Below, in pieces: positions 42,370 to 51,036 of a stretch of DNA of 64,000 bases. Made by a program: the position numbers and the translations under genes. This DNA comes from Falsirhodobacter halotolerans. GTDB taxonomy: Bacteria; Pseudomonadota; Alphaproteobacteria; Rhodobacterales; Rhodobacteraceae. Below the pieces are notes generated by a model. It was not told where the DNA came from and searched no databases. It saw only the letters and a program-made list of their open reading frames with translations. Numbering within the stretch: position 1 is the stretch's first letter; every line of letters begins with the position of its first letter. The stretch is taken from the NCBI RefSeq assembly GCF_022899245.1, contig NZ_JALJAZ010000001.1:1395501-1459500 (forward strand), read 5' to 3'.

Positions 42370-42384
42370 GAATTTTTTAAATTC
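42370..42384. promoter_or_regulatory. palindrome GAATTT-ttt-AAATTC, candidate operator of the smo operon
   Basis: A perfect 6-bp inverted repeat with a 3-base spacer in an otherwise GC-rich intergenic region between the SorC-type regulator gene and smoE. It lies directly upstream of a -35-like TTGCAC at 42386-42391. Position and symmetry suit a regulator binding site; the assignment to the SorC-type protein is inference. Confidence 0.45.
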
Positions 42385-42385
42385 C

Positions 42386-42416
42386 TTGCACCCGTGGCAT
42401 GTTTGCGCCCTACAAT
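42386..42416 (+). promoter_or_regulatory. candidate sigma70 promoter for smoEFGK
   Basis: TTGCAC at 42386-42391 and TACAAT at 42411-42416, separated by 19 bases. The spacing is longer than the 17-base optimum, which would fit a promoter needing an activator. It is the best -10 in the 149 bases before smoE and would give a 5' leader of about 70 bases. Confidence 0.4.
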
Positions 42417-42493
42417 CCCCTTGACGGCGTGGCGTCACTTATGAACATTTGGTTCCACTTTGGGCAGATGCTCAAGACCAAGGGGAGGATATC

Positions 42494-43810
42494 ATGAAGA
42501 ATACAGCGCGCGGGCTTCTCGGAGCCTGCTGTCTTGCGGCGCTTTCGGTGCCGGCAGCCGCCGAAACGATCACCGTCGCCACCGTGAACAACGGCGACAT
42601 GATCCGGATGCAGCGGCTCATGTCCGATTTCAACGAAAAACATCCCGACATTCAGGTCGAATGGGTCACGCTGGAAGAAAACGTCCTTCGTCAGCGCGTG
42701 ACGACCGACATCGCCACCCGTGGCGGCCAGTATGACGTGTTGACCATCGGCAACTATGAAGTTCCGATCTGGGCCGCGCAGGACTGGCTTCTGCCGCTGG
42801 AGAATATGGGCGACGATTACGACGCCGCCGACTTCCTGCCGCCGGTGGCCGCGGCCCTGACGGTTGATGACAAACTGTATGCGGCCCCCTTCTATGCCGA
42901 AGGCGCGATGCTGATGTATCGCACCGATCTGCTGGAAAAGGCCGGTCTGACCATGCCGGAAAATCCCGATTGGGATTTCATCACCGAAGCGGCGGAAAAG
43001 ATGACCGACCCGTCGGCGGGCATCTATGGCATCTGTCTGCGCGGCAAGGCCGGCTGGGGTGAGAACATGGCCTTCCTGACGGCCATGGCGAACTCCGAAG
43101 GGGCGCGCTGGTTCGACATGGACTGGAAGCCGCAGTTCGACAGCCCGGAGTGGAAGACCACGCTGGAAACCTATCTGAACCTGCTGAAGAACTACGGCCC
43201 GCCCGGCGCGTCGTCGAACGGGTTCAACGAAAACCTTGCGCTGTTCCAGACGGGCAAGTGCGGCATGTGGATGGACGCGACCGTCGCGGCCTCCTTCGTG
43301 ACCAACCCCGAGGAATCGACCGTGGCCGACAGCGTAGGCTATGCCCCGTTCCCGGTGCGCGCGGGCGGCGACAATCACGGCAACTGGCTGTGGTCGTGGA
43401 ACCTGGCGATCCCCGCCACCTCCACCAAGCAGGACGCGGCCAAGGCGTTCGTCGCATGGGCCACGTCCAAGGAGTATTCGGCTCTGGTCGCGGAAGAGGA
43501 CGGGATCGCCAACGCCCCTCCCGGCACGCGCACCTCGCTTTATGAGAACCCCGAATACACCGAAGCGGCCCCCTTCGCCGAGCAGACGCTGAACGCCATC
43601 GAGACGGCGGACACGCAAAGCCCGTCGGATCAGGAAGTTCCCTATACCGGCGGTCAGTTCGTCTCGATCCCGGAATTCCAGGCCATCGGCACCGCCGTGG
43701 GTCAGGTCTTCTCGGCCGCCGTCGCGGGCACCTCGGATGCGGATCAGGCGCTGGCGGCAGCCCAGGCCCTGACCACGCGTGAAATGTCGCGCGCGGGCTA
43801 TCCCAAGTAA
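42494..43810 (+). CDS. smoE: sorbitol/mannitol ABC transporter, substrate-binding protein
   Basis: Periplasmic solute-binding protein, family 1. 438 residues from ATG 42494 with GGGGAGGA upstream. Signal peptide of about 23 residues (KNTARGLLGACCLAALSVPAAA, cleavage before ETITVATV). The mature part has the family segments MSDFNEKHPDIQVEWVTLEENVL, YDVLTIGNYEVPIWAAQ and a tryptophan-rich hinge NWLWSWNLAIPATS. Order and product match smoE of Rhodobacter sphaeroides polyol transport. A strong hairpin follows the stop codon. Confidence 0.92.
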   Translation: MKNTARGLLGACCLAALSVPAAAETITVATVNNGDMIRMQRLMSDFNEKHPDIQVEWVTLEENVLRQRVTTDIATRGGQYDVLTIGNYEVPIWAAQDWLLPLENMGDDYDAADFLPPVAAALTVDDKLYAAPFYAEGAMLMYRTDLLEKAGLTMPENPDWDFITEAAEKMTDPSAGIYGICLRGKAGWGENMAFLTAMANSEGARWFDMDWKPQFDSPEWKTTLETYLNLLKNYGPPGASSNGFNENLALFQTGKCGMWMDATVAASFVTNPEESTVADSVGYAPFPVRAGGDNHGNWLWSWNLAIPATSTKQDAAKAFVAWATSKEYSALVAEEDGIANAPPGTRTSLYENPEYTEAAPFAEQTLNAIETADTQSPSDQEVPYTGGQFVSIPEFQAIGTAVGQVFSAAVAGTSDADQALAAAQALTTREMSRAGYPK

Positions 43811-43823
43811 GAAACCGACCTCC

Positions 43824-43847
43824 GGTGCGGCGATCCCTCGCCGCACC
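43824..43847 (+). other. intercistronic mRNA hairpin between smoE and smoF
   Basis: GGTGCGGCGA (43824-43833) and TCGCCGCACC (43838-43847) form a perfect 10-bp stem with the loop TCCC. No T-run follows, so it is not a standard terminator. In binding-protein-dependent transport operons such structures stabilise the 5' mRNA part and raise binding protein over permease levels; that role is inferred here. Confidence 0.75.
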
Positions 43848-43875
43848 CCTTCGAACCCCAAAAGGACCCGCCCGC

Positions 43876-44748
43876 ATGGCCACGCAAGCCTCACGCGCTG
43901 CCGGACGTCTGATGCTCTCTCCCGCCGTCGTCCTGCTTCTGCTCTGGATGATCGTGCCTCTGGGGATGACCATCTATTTCTCGTTCCTGCGCTACAACCT
44001 GCTGATCCCGGGGGGCGAGACCTTCGCCGGGTTCGAGAACTACAGCTATTTCTTCACCGATCCGAACTTCTGGCCCGCGCTGACCAACACGCTGCTGCTG
44101 GTGGGGGGCGTCCTGCTGATCACCACGGTGGGCGGCATCCTTCTTGCCTTGCTGCTGGATCAGCCGATGTGGGGTCAGGGGATCGTGCGCATTCTGGTGA
44201 TCGCGCCCTTCTTCGTCATGCCGACCGTGTCGGCGCTGGTGTGGAAGAACATGTTCATGAACCCCGTGAACGGGCTGTTCGGCTGGCTTGCGAACGTGTT
44301 CGGCGTGCCGCCCTTTGACTTCCTGAGCCAGGCGCCCCTGTTCTCGATCATCCTGATCGTGGCATGGCAATGGCTGCCCTTCGCCACGCTGATCCTGCTG
44401 ACCGCGCTGCAATCGCTGGACAGCGAGCAGATCGAGGCGGCGGAGATGGACGGGGCCGGCCCCTTCTCGCGGTTCTTCTACATCATGCTGCCGCATCTGG
44501 CGCGCGCCGCCACCGTGGTCATCCTGATCCAGACGATCTTCCTGCTGTCGGTCTTTGCCGAAATTCTGGTGACGACGAATGGCGGTCCGGGCAACGCCTC
44601 GACCAACCTGACCTATCTCGTCTATTCCCAGTCGCTCTTGCAATATGACGTGGGTCTGGGATCCGCCGGCGGCATCGTGGCTGTCATCCTTGCCAACATC
44701 GTCGCGATCTTCCTGATGCGGATGATCGGCAAGAACCTGGAGACGTGA
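43876..44748 (+). CDS. smoF: sorbitol/mannitol ABC transporter, permease (MalF type)
   Basis: 290 residues from ATG 43876, with AAAGGA 9 bases upstream. Six hydrophobic segments, beginning with LMLSPAVVLLLLWMIVPLGM, and the permease EAA loop EQIEAAEMDGAGPFSRFFYIMLP that contacts the ATPase. First of two permease subunits; located after the smoE hairpin and 3 bases before smoG. Confidence 0.93.
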   Translation: MATQASRAAGRLMLSPAVVLLLLWMIVPLGMTIYFSFLRYNLLIPGGETFAGFENYSYFFTDPNFWPALTNTLLLVGGVLLITTVGGILLALLLDQPMWGQGIVRILVIAPFFVMPTVSALVWKNMFMNPVNGLFGWLANVFGVPPFDFLSQAPLFSIILIVAWQWLPFATLILLTALQSLDSEQIEAAEMDGAGPFSRFFYIMLPHLARAATVVILIQTIFLLSVFAEILVTTNGGPGNASTNLTYLVYSQSLLQYDVGLGSAGGIVAVILANIVAIFLMRMIGKNLET

Positions 44749-44751
44749 CGC

Positions 44752-45582
44752 ATGGCACGCGCAACAACCCCGCAACGCAAGGCGGTCGTCACCGTCATCG
44801 CCTGGCTGATCGCGCTGATCATCTTCTTCCCGATCCTGTGGACGATCCTGACCAGCTTCAAATCCGAAGCCGACGCCATCGCCATCCCGCCGAAGTTCTT
44901 CAACTTCGACTGGACGCTGGTGAACTATGAAACGGTTCAAAGCCGCTCGAACTATTTCCGCCACTTCTGGAACTCGGTGGTCATCTCGCTCGGCTCCACG
45001 CTTCTGGCGCTGATCATCGCGATCCCGGCGGCGTGGTCGATGGCCTTCGTGCCGGGCCGGTGGACGAAGGACATCCTGATGTGGATGCTTTCGACCAAGA
45101 TGCTTCCGGCGGTCGGCGTTCTGATCCCCATCTATCTTCTGTTCCGCGATTGGGGCCTTCTGGACACCCGTATGGGCCTGATCATCGTCCTGACGATGAT
45201 CAACCTTCCGATCGTGATCTGGATGCTGTTCACCTATTTCAAGGAAATCCCCGGTGAGATCCTTGAAGCGTCCCGCATGGATGGCGCGTCGCTGGGCAAG
45301 GAGATCATCTATGTCCTGACGCCGATGGCGGTGCCGGGCATCGCCTCCACGCTTCTTCTGAACATCATCCTCGCCTGGAACGAGGCGTTCTGGACGCTGA
45401 ACCTGACGGCGGCCAATTCCGCGCCGCTGTCGGCCTTCATCGCCAGCTACTCCTCGCCCGAAGGGCTGTTCTACGCGAAACTTTCCGCCGCCTCGACCAT
45501 GGCCATCGCACCGATCCTGATCCTTGGCTGGTTCAGCCAGAAACAGCTTGTGCGCGGCCTGACCTTCGGCGCAGTGAAATAA
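44752..45582 (+). CDS. smoG: sorbitol/mannitol ABC transporter, permease (MalG type)
   Basis: 276 residues; GGAG 8 bases upstream of ATG 44752. Six membrane segments, the first [19 protein letters not shown]. The EAA motif is [25 protein letters not shown]. Ends [11 protein letters not shown], a common MalG-type terminus. Pairs with SmoF to form the channel. Confidence 0.93.
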   Translation: MARATTPQRKAVVTVIAWLIALIIFFPILWTILTSFKSEADAIAIPPKFFNFDWTLVNYETVQSRSNYFRHFWNSVVISLGSTLLALIIAIPAAWSMAFVPGRWTKDILMWMLSTKMLPAVGVLIPIYLLFRDWGLLDTRMGLIIVLTMINLPIVIWMLFTYFKEIPGEILEASRMDGASLGKEIIYVLTPMAVPGIASTLLLNIILAWNEAFWTLNLTAANSAPLSAFIASYSSPEGLFYAKLSAASTMAIAPILILGWFSQKQLVRGLTFGAVK

Positions 45583-45593
45583 GGAATACATTC

Positions 45594-46586
45594 ATGGGCC
45601 AGATCGAACTGTCGGGCGTTACGAAAAAATTCGGCGAGACGGAGGTGATCCCTCCCCTCGACCTGAAAATCGAAGACGGCGAATTCGTGGTGTTCGTCGG
45701 GCCTTCGGGCTGCGGCAAATCCACCCTTCTGCGTCTGATCGCGGGGCTGGAGGATGTGTCGGGTGGCAAGATCGTCATCGACGGGCGCGATGCCACGGCG
45801 GAACGTCCGTCGCAGCGCGGGCTGGCGATGGTGTTCCAAAGCTATGCGCTCTATCCCCATATGTCGGTGAAAAAGAACATCGCCTTCCCACTGAAGATGG
45901 CGAAGATGCCGCAGAAGGAGATCGACGCGAAGGTCGACAGCGCGGCGAAGGTTCTGAACCTGACCAACTATCTCGACCGACGTCCGGGTCAGCTTTCGGG
46001 CGGTCAACGGCAGCGGGTCGCGATCGGCCGCGCCATCGTGCGCAGCCCCAAGGCGTTCCTGTTCGACGAACCGCTCTCGAACCTCGATGCCGCCCTGCGC
46101 GTGAACATGCGGTTGGAAATCTCCGAGCTGCACAACGAACTGAAGACGACCATGATCTACGTCACCCACGACCAGGTGGAAGCGATGACCATGGCCGACA
46201 AGATCGTGGTGCTTCAGGCCGGGGTGATCGAACAGGTGGGCACTCCGCTCGATCTCTACAACAACCCCCGCAACCGGTTCGTCGCCGGGTTCATCGGCAG
46301 CCCCAAGATGAACTTCCTGAAAGGGCGCGAGGCCGAGGCCGTGGGCGCCGCCGAGGTGGGCATCCGCCCCGAGCATATCGCCGTCGGCCCCACCGGTGAC
46401 TGGCCGGGCCGCGTCACGGTCAGCGAGCATCTGGGATCGGACACCTATCTTCATGTCGAAACCGATGACGGCCTGATCAACGTCCGCGCGACCGGCGATG
46501 TCGACGCGCATCACGGCGACACCGTCTGGCTGACGCCCGACCGCAGCCGCATGCACCGCTTTGCCGCCGACGGTCGCACCCTGTGA
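45594..46586 (+). CDS. smoK: sorbitol/mannitol ABC transporter, ATP-binding protein
   Basis: 330 residues of the MalK/UgpC type. Walker [10 protein letters not shown] near residue 37, Q-loop [13 protein letters not shown], signature [14 protein letters not shown], Walker [17 protein letters not shown] and the switch His in [12 protein letters not shown]-terminal TOBE/OB region starts near 240. AAGGAA precedes the ATG by 7 bases. Followed by a 9-bp hairpin and then mtlK. Confidence 0.95.
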   Translation: MGQIELSGVTKKFGETEVIPPLDLKIEDGEFVVFVGPSGCGKSTLLRLIAGLEDVSGGKIVIDGRDATAERPSQRGLAMVFQSYALYPHMSVKKNIAFPLKMAKMPQKEIDAKVDSAAKVLNLTNYLDRRPGQLSGGQRQRVAIGRAIVRSPKAFLFDEPLSNLDAALRVNMRLEISELHNELKTTMIYVTHDQVEAMTMADKIVVLQAGVIEQVGTPLDLYNNPRNRFVAGFIGSPKMNFLKGREAEAVGAAEVGIRPEHIAVGPTGDWPGRVTVSEHLGSDTYLHVETDDGLINVRATGDVDAHHGDTVWLTPDRSRMHRFAADGRTL

Positions 46587-46593
46587 TCCCCGT

Positions 46594-46615
46594 TCCGGCA
46601 CCTGTGGGTGCCGGA
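46594..46615 (+). other. intercistronic mRNA hairpin between smoK and mtlK
   Basis: TCCGGCACC (46594-46602), loop TGTG, GGTGCCGGA (46607-46615): perfect 9-bp stem without a following T-run. It separates the transporter genes from the dehydrogenase gene and may act as an RNA processing or decay barrier rather than a terminator. Confidence 0.7.
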
Positions 46616-46649
46616 CTAACGTGCCCATCTGCGGCGATTGGATGACCTC

Positions 46650-48122
46650 ATGAAATTGAACAACGCGACCCTCGCCTCCCTCCCCGTGGGCGTGACCGCT
46701 CCGGCCTATGACCGTGCGACGCTGACGCCGGGCATCGTGCATATCGGCTGCGGAAACTTTCACCGCGCGCATATGGCGGTCTATCTCGACGATCTGTTCG
46801 CCATGGGCGGCGACCGGGATTGGTCCATTCTGGGCGCCGGCGTCCGTGCCGCGGATGACAAGATGCGCACTTTGCTGGAGGGGCAGGATTATCTGTCGAC
46901 GGTGACGGAACTCGACCCGACCCGCACGTCCACCCGCGTGATCGGGGCCATGACGGGCTTTGTGCCGGTGGATCCGACGAACGCGCCCCTGATCGCCGCG
47001 ATGAGCGATCCGGCCATCCGCATCGTGTCCCTGACCGTGACCGAGGGCGGGTATTTCATCGACCCGAAAACGGGCACGTTCAGCCCCGATCATCCGTCGA
47101 TCCAGCACGACGCCGCCCACCCCGACACGCCGGAAACCGCGTTCGGCGCGATCATCGCGGCGTTGAAGGCGCGGCGCGCGGCCGGCGTTCCGGCCTTTAC
47201 CGTGATGTGCTGCGACAACGTCCCGCATAACGGCCATGTCACGCGCGATGCGGTCACCGGCCTGTGCCGCCTGTTCGACGCCGATCTGGCGGACTGGATC
47301 GCGGCGAACGTCGCGTTCCCGAACGCGATGGTCGATCGGATCACCCCCGCCACCGGCCCGCGCGAATTGCAGATGGTGCGCGACAAGGGCGTGGAGGATG
47401 ACGCCCCGGTCACCTGCGAGTCTTTCCGTCAATGGGTGGTGGAGGACAATTTCCCCACCGGCCGCCCCGCGCTGGAAAAGGTGGGCGTGACCTTCACCGA
47501 CGCGGTAGACGCGTATGAGACGATGAAGATTCGCATCCTGAACGGCGGCCACGCGATCATCGCCTATCCCGGCGGCCTGAAGGGCATTCATTTCGTGCAT
47601 GAGGCGATGGAAGACGCACAAATCCGCGCCTTCCTCGACAAGGTCGAAACGGATGAGATCCTGCACATCGTGCCACCTGTGCCGGACACCGACCTTGTGG
47701 CTTACAAAAGCCTGATCCTTGATCGCTGTTCGAACCCCGCCGTGGCCGACACGGTGCGGCGCCTGTGTCTTGACGGGTCCAACCGGCAGCCGAAGTTCAT
47801 CGTCCCCTCGATCCGGGACCTGCGGGCCAAGGGCAGCGACGCGACGGGGTTGATCCTGCTCTCCGCGCTCTGGTGCCGTTACTGTTTTGGCGAGGATGAG
47901 CGGGGCGACGTCATCGAGCCGAACGACCCCAACTGGGCGCATCTGACCTGGGTGTCGGGCAAAGCGCGCGAGAACCCCGCCGAATGGCTGGCCATGCGGG
48001 AGGTTTACGGCGATCTGGGCGACGATCCGGTCGTGGCGGCGCGGTTCGACGAACTGCTGCGCGCGGTCTGGGCCGAGGGCAGCGCGGCGGTCATCGCCCG
48101 CTATCTGGACGGCACGCTCTGA
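46650..48122 (+). CDS. mtlK: mannitol 2-dehydrogenase (long-chain polyol dehydrogenase)
   Basis: Oxidises D-mannitol (and related polyols) to fructose with NAD. 490 residues from ATG 46650; a TTG 12 bases earlier is the alternative. N-terminal nucleotide domain with GIVHIGCGNFHRAHMAVYLDDL; catalytic Lys-x4-Asn-x2-His in MKIRILNGGHAIIAY, as in Pseudomonas mannitol dehydrogenase. It closes the smo operon; the short-chain sorbitol dehydrogenase gene smoS, found between smoK and mtlK in R. sphaeroides, is absent here. The 3' end overlaps sqdC by 22 bases. Confidence 0.93.
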   Translation: MKLNNATLASLPVGVTAPAYDRATLTPGIVHIGCGNFHRAHMAVYLDDLFAMGGDRDWSILGAGVRAADDKMRTLLEGQDYLSTVTELDPTRTSTRVIGAMTGFVPVDPTNAPLIAAMSDPAIRIVSLTVTEGGYFIDPKTGTFSPDHPSIQHDAAHPDTPETAFGAIIAALKARRAAGVPAFTVMCCDNVPHNGHVTRDAVTGLCRLFDADLADWIAANVAFPNAMVDRITPATGPRELQMVRDKGVEDDAPVTCESFRQWVVEDNFPTGRPALEKVGVTFTDAVDAYETMKIRILNGGHAIIAYPGGLKGIHFVHEAMEDAQIRAFLDKVETDEILHIVPPVPDTDLVAYKSLILDRCSNPAVADTVRRLCLDGSNRQPKFIVPSIRDLRAKGSDATGLILLSALWCRYCFGEDERGDVIEPNDPNWAHLTWVSGKARENPAEWLAMREVYGDLGDDPVVAARFDELLRAVWAEGSAAVIARYLDGTL

Positions 48123-48913
48123 ACCATGGCGGGGAGGCTGGAGATCAGCCTTCCCCACCCGCCCGGGGCCCAGCCAAGAGCCTTCAGCTTTGCGCAATCC
48201 ATGACGTTGACGCGGCCCGCATCCGCCCGTGCGGGCGGTTCGTGAACGCATCCGGTGATGACCGACACCTCGGCCAGAAGATCGCGCCGGTCCAGCAGCA
48301 GGTCGGACACGTTGAACGCCCCCTGCCCACGGATCAGCAGCGCCAGAACGGCGGATGCCAGATCCGCACCATGCACCTCGGTCGCTGCACGTGGAACGAC
48401 GGGGCGGCCCGCCAGATGGTCGGCGAACAGCCCCTCCCACTTGTGGCCCGCCCCGGGACCGTAGACCCCTGTCGCGCGCAGGCTGACGGTGGCCTCGGCC
48501 TCCACCTCGGCCTTCACCTGGCCGTAAAGCGTATCGGGGCGCAGCGGCAGGTCTTCGCTCATGACCGTTCCGGCGGGATAGTCGCCATAGACCGCGCGGC
48601 TGGACAAAAAGATCGTCCGACCGCCGAAATGCCGAAACAGGCGCAACGAGCCATCGACATTGGCGCGACGAAAGCCATCGGGATCCGTCCCCTCCCCCCC
48701 GCGATACCGGCCCGGCTCATGGTGGAACGCCGCATGGACCAGCACATCCGCCGCAATGTCGGGCGTGTCGCCCAAGGCATAATGACGATGTCGGACGCCT
48801 GGAAGATCGGGCGGGGTTCGCGACAGGATGGTCACATCGTGGCCGCCCTTGTGCAGCCCCTGCGCCAGAAAGCGACCGACCAGACCCGTTCCCCCCGTCA
48901 GCGCGACCTTCAC
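48101..48913 (-). CDS. sqdC: SqdC-like NAD-dependent epimerase/reductase family protein
   Basis: 270 residues from GTG 48913, overlapping the sqdD stop as GTGA. SDR-type Rossmann start KVALTGGTGLVGRFLAQGL, then LSSRAVYGDYPAG and a Tyr-x3-Lys in TLYGQVKAE. The third gene of the sulfolipid operon sqdB-sqdD-sqdC; in Rhodobacter its loss changes but does not abolish sulfoquinovosyl diacylglycerol formation. The assignment rests mainly on operon position plus fold. The last 22 bases overlap the end of mtlK. Confidence 0.85.
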   Translation of the reverse strand: MKVALTGGTGLVGRFLAQGLHKGGHDVTILSRTPPDLPGVRHRHYALGDTPDIAADVLVHAAFHHEPGRYRGGEGTDPDGFRRANVDGSLRLFRHFGGRTIFLSSRAVYGDYPAGTVMSEDLPLRPDTLYGQVKAEVEAEATVSLRATGVYGPGAGHKWEGLFADHLAGRPVVPRAATEVHGADLASAVLALLIRGQGAFNVSDLLLDRRDLLAEVSVITGCVHEPPARADAGRVNVMDCAKLKALGWAPGGWGRLISSLPAMVQSVPSR

Positions 48914-49722
48914 GGATTGGGCAGGGCCGACAGGTCCGGCACCTCTCCACGGGCATAGGACGTCCATAGATCGATCAGAGGGCGCAGACGATCGGCCTTG
49001 TCATGGTCCTGCCACGGCTTCTCATATTGGAAATGCAGAACGCGGATGTCATCCCATTTCCAAAGCTGTGGCTGGGCGAACCAGACATATTGCAGCATGT
49101 TGTAGACCACCGGCAGGCCATGCCAGTCGGAAAAATAATGCTCCAGAAATGTCTGGTCGGTGCGTCGCCAGAAGGCATCGGGCACGTCCAGACGCGCCAG
49201 CATATCGGCAAAGGTCGTGGCCGACGGGCGGGCGGTGAAGACGCCGGAATTCATCCGGTGGAAATCGCCCCACCCCTCATACACGTTCGGCGCGGCGCAG
49301 AACTCGGGATAGTCGAACAGCTTGTCGATGTTGCGCAGCACCAGCGTGTCGGCGTCCAGAAACACGACGCGGTCGTATTCCAGCTGCCACAGCCGCAGCT
49401 TGGCAAAGTTATCAAGCGGGGTGTGGAAGGGTGGCTTGCCGCCCTTGGTGAAGGCCGCGCGGGCATGAAGCGCGTCGCGCGCATGGGTCTGGTTGAACGC
49501 GTCCGAGGTGGGCAGAAGATCGCACCGCACCAGCCGGACATCCAGCGTCCGCAGCGGCGCCACATCGGCATCGGTGTGCAGGACCACGATATCCGCCGTG
49601 GTCCCCGTCGCCTTCAGCGAATGGATCAACGCGGTCGCCCCCAGCACATAATCGGCATTGGTGACCAGCGTGACGAAGGCCCGCGCATCCCGCGCGGGCC
49701 GGTCGGGGCGGAGCCCCTCCAT
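48910..49722 (-). CDS. sqdD: SqdD glycosyltransferase (glycogenin-like, GT8)
   Basis: Proposed sulfoquinovosyltransferase of sulfolipid synthesis, moving sulfoquinovose from UDP to diacylglycerol. 270 residues with the GT8 start AFVTLVTNADYVLGATALIHSL, the metal-binding Asp-x-Asp in VVFLDADTLVLRNID, and FHRMNSGVFTARPS. Its ATG directly abuts the sqdB stop (TGAATG) and its stop overlaps the sqdC GTG. No membrane segment is apparent. Confidence 0.9.
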   Translation of the reverse strand: MEGLRPDRPARDARAFVTLVTNADYVLGATALIHSLKATGTTADIVVLHTDADVAPLRTLDVRLVRCDLLPTSDAFNQTHARDALHARAAFTKGGKPPFHTPLDNFAKLRLWQLEYDRVVFLDADTLVLRNIDKLFDYPEFCAAPNVYEGWGDFHRMNSGVFTARPSATTFADMLARLDVPDAFWRRTDQTFLEHYFSDWHGLPVVYNMLQYVWFAQPQLWKWDDIRVLHFQYEKPWQDHDKADRLRPLIDLWTSYARGEVPDLSALPNP

Positions 49723-50940
49723 TCAGGAAACCGAGCGCAGGCGCGTGCCTTCGGGATCGTGATCCACCCGCTGCGCGATGTCCTTGGTCCAGGCCGACAC
49801 CGCGGGAACGCGGCTGCGGTCGATGCGGTGGGCGTATTTCTTCGCCACCTCAACCACCTCGGACAACAGCCCTTCGGCCAGCGTGATCGGCTTCAGACCA
49901 AGCGCCATGAACTGTTCGTTGTTGACGATCAGGTCGTTTTCCGCGGCCTCTTTCCGCGGGTTGGGCAGGTTGGCGACCGTCGCCCCCGTGACCTTGGCCA
50001 CCAGATCGGCCAGATCGCGCACACGGTGCGTTTCGGTCATCTGGTTGAAGATCTTCACCCGATCCCCCGCCTGCGGCGCATCGCCCAGCGCCAGTTCGAT
50101 GCAGCGCACCGAGTCCTGCACATGGATGAAGGCCCGCGTCTGACCGCCCGTGCCATGAACCGTCAGCGGATAGCCGATGGCCGCCTGGATGAGGAAACGG
50201 TTCAGCACCGTGCCGTAATCGCCGTCATAGTCGAACCGGTTGATCAGTTGCTCGTGCCGGCGGGTCTGGTCCGTGTGGGTGCCCCAGACGATGCCCTGAT
50301 GCAGATCGGTGATCCGCAGCCCGTCGTTCTGGGCATAGAACTGGAATAGAATCTGATCCAGGCTTTTGGTCATGTGATAGACCGATCCGGGCTTCGTCGG
50401 ATAGAGGATCTGCTGACCCTTCTTGCCCGTCGGGGTGTCGATCTCCACGTCCAGATACCCCTCGGGGATCGGCGCCCCGACCGAGGAATAGCCGTAGACG
50501 CCCATGGTCCCCAGATGGATGAGGTGCGCGTCGATCCCCGTCTCAACCATCGCGGCCAGCAGGTTGTGCGTCGCGCTGACGTTGTTGTTGACGGTATAGA
50601 CCTTGTGACGGTCCGTCTTCATCGAATAGGGCGCGGCGCGCTGTTCGGCGAAATGGATGATCGCGTCGGGACGCACCTCCAGCAGCCAGGTTTTCAGCCG
50701 GTCGTATTCGGTCGCAAGGTTCAACAGGTGGAACTGGATGCGGTGTCCGGTTTCCTGATGCCAGATGCGGCACCGTTCCTGGATCGAATCCATCGGGGTC
50801 AGCGACTGGACGCCCAGTTCGGTGTCGATCCACCGGCGCGACAGGTTGTCGACGATATGCACCTCATGCCCCAGATCGGACAGATGCAGCGAGGTGGGCC
50901 AACCCACGAAACCGTCACCACCAAGAACTGCAATACGCAC
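49723..50940 (-). CDS. sqdB: UDP-sulfoquinovose synthase
   Basis: Makes UDP-sulfoquinovose from UDP-glucose and sulfite, the head-group donor for the sulfolipid SQDG. 405 residues from GTG 50940, with AGGAG 8 bases upstream; this start places the Rossmann motif VLGGDGFVGWPTSLHL at the very N-terminus. Catalytic residues are seen in HLGTMGVYGYSS (Thr) and VYHMTKSLDQ (Tyr-x3-Lys). First gene of sqdBDC. In relatives the pathway is important under phosphate limitation. The 96 bases upstream hold one CTGTCAC half-site but no full Pho box. Confidence 0.95.
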   Translation of the reverse strand: MRIAVLGGDGFVGWPTSLHLSDLGHEVHIVDNLSRRWIDTELGVQSLTPMDSIQERCRIWHQETGHRIQFHLLNLATEYDRLKTWLLEVRPDAIIHFAEQRAAPYSMKTDRHKVYTVNNNVSATHNLLAAMVETGIDAHLIHLGTMGVYGYSSVGAPIPEGYLDVEIDTPTGKKGQQILYPTKPGSVYHMTKSLDQILFQFYAQNDGLRITDLHQGIVWGTHTDQTRRHEQLINRFDYDGDYGTVLNRFLIQAAIGYPLTVHGTGGQTRAFIHVQDSVRCIELALGDAPQAGDRVKIFNQMTETHRVRDLADLVAKVTGATVANLPNPRKEAAENDLIVNNEQFMALGLKPITLAEGLLSEVVEVAKKYAHRIDRSRVPAVSAWTKDIAQRVDHDPEGTRLRSVS

Positions 50941-51036
50941 GGGCCGTCTCCTCAGATCATTGTGACAGTGTGCCACATACTGCGCGTCACATAGGTGAAA
51001 GCGGGTCCGAAGTCGAATGAAGAAATCACAACGGCG

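Noticed and set aside
42441-42497. A small frame of 18 codons (start MNIWFHFGQM) ending in an ATGA overlap with smoE
   Set aside because: It has no ribosome site before its ATG and no codon pattern suggesting control. The overlap may be chance. Conservation in relatives would change this view.
50941-51036. Possible Pho box upstream of sqdB (CTGTCAC on the minus strand)
   Set aside because: Only one half-site matches; the positions 11 bases to either side do not resemble the repeat. A sigma54 -24/-12 match was also considered and the -12 part does not fit.
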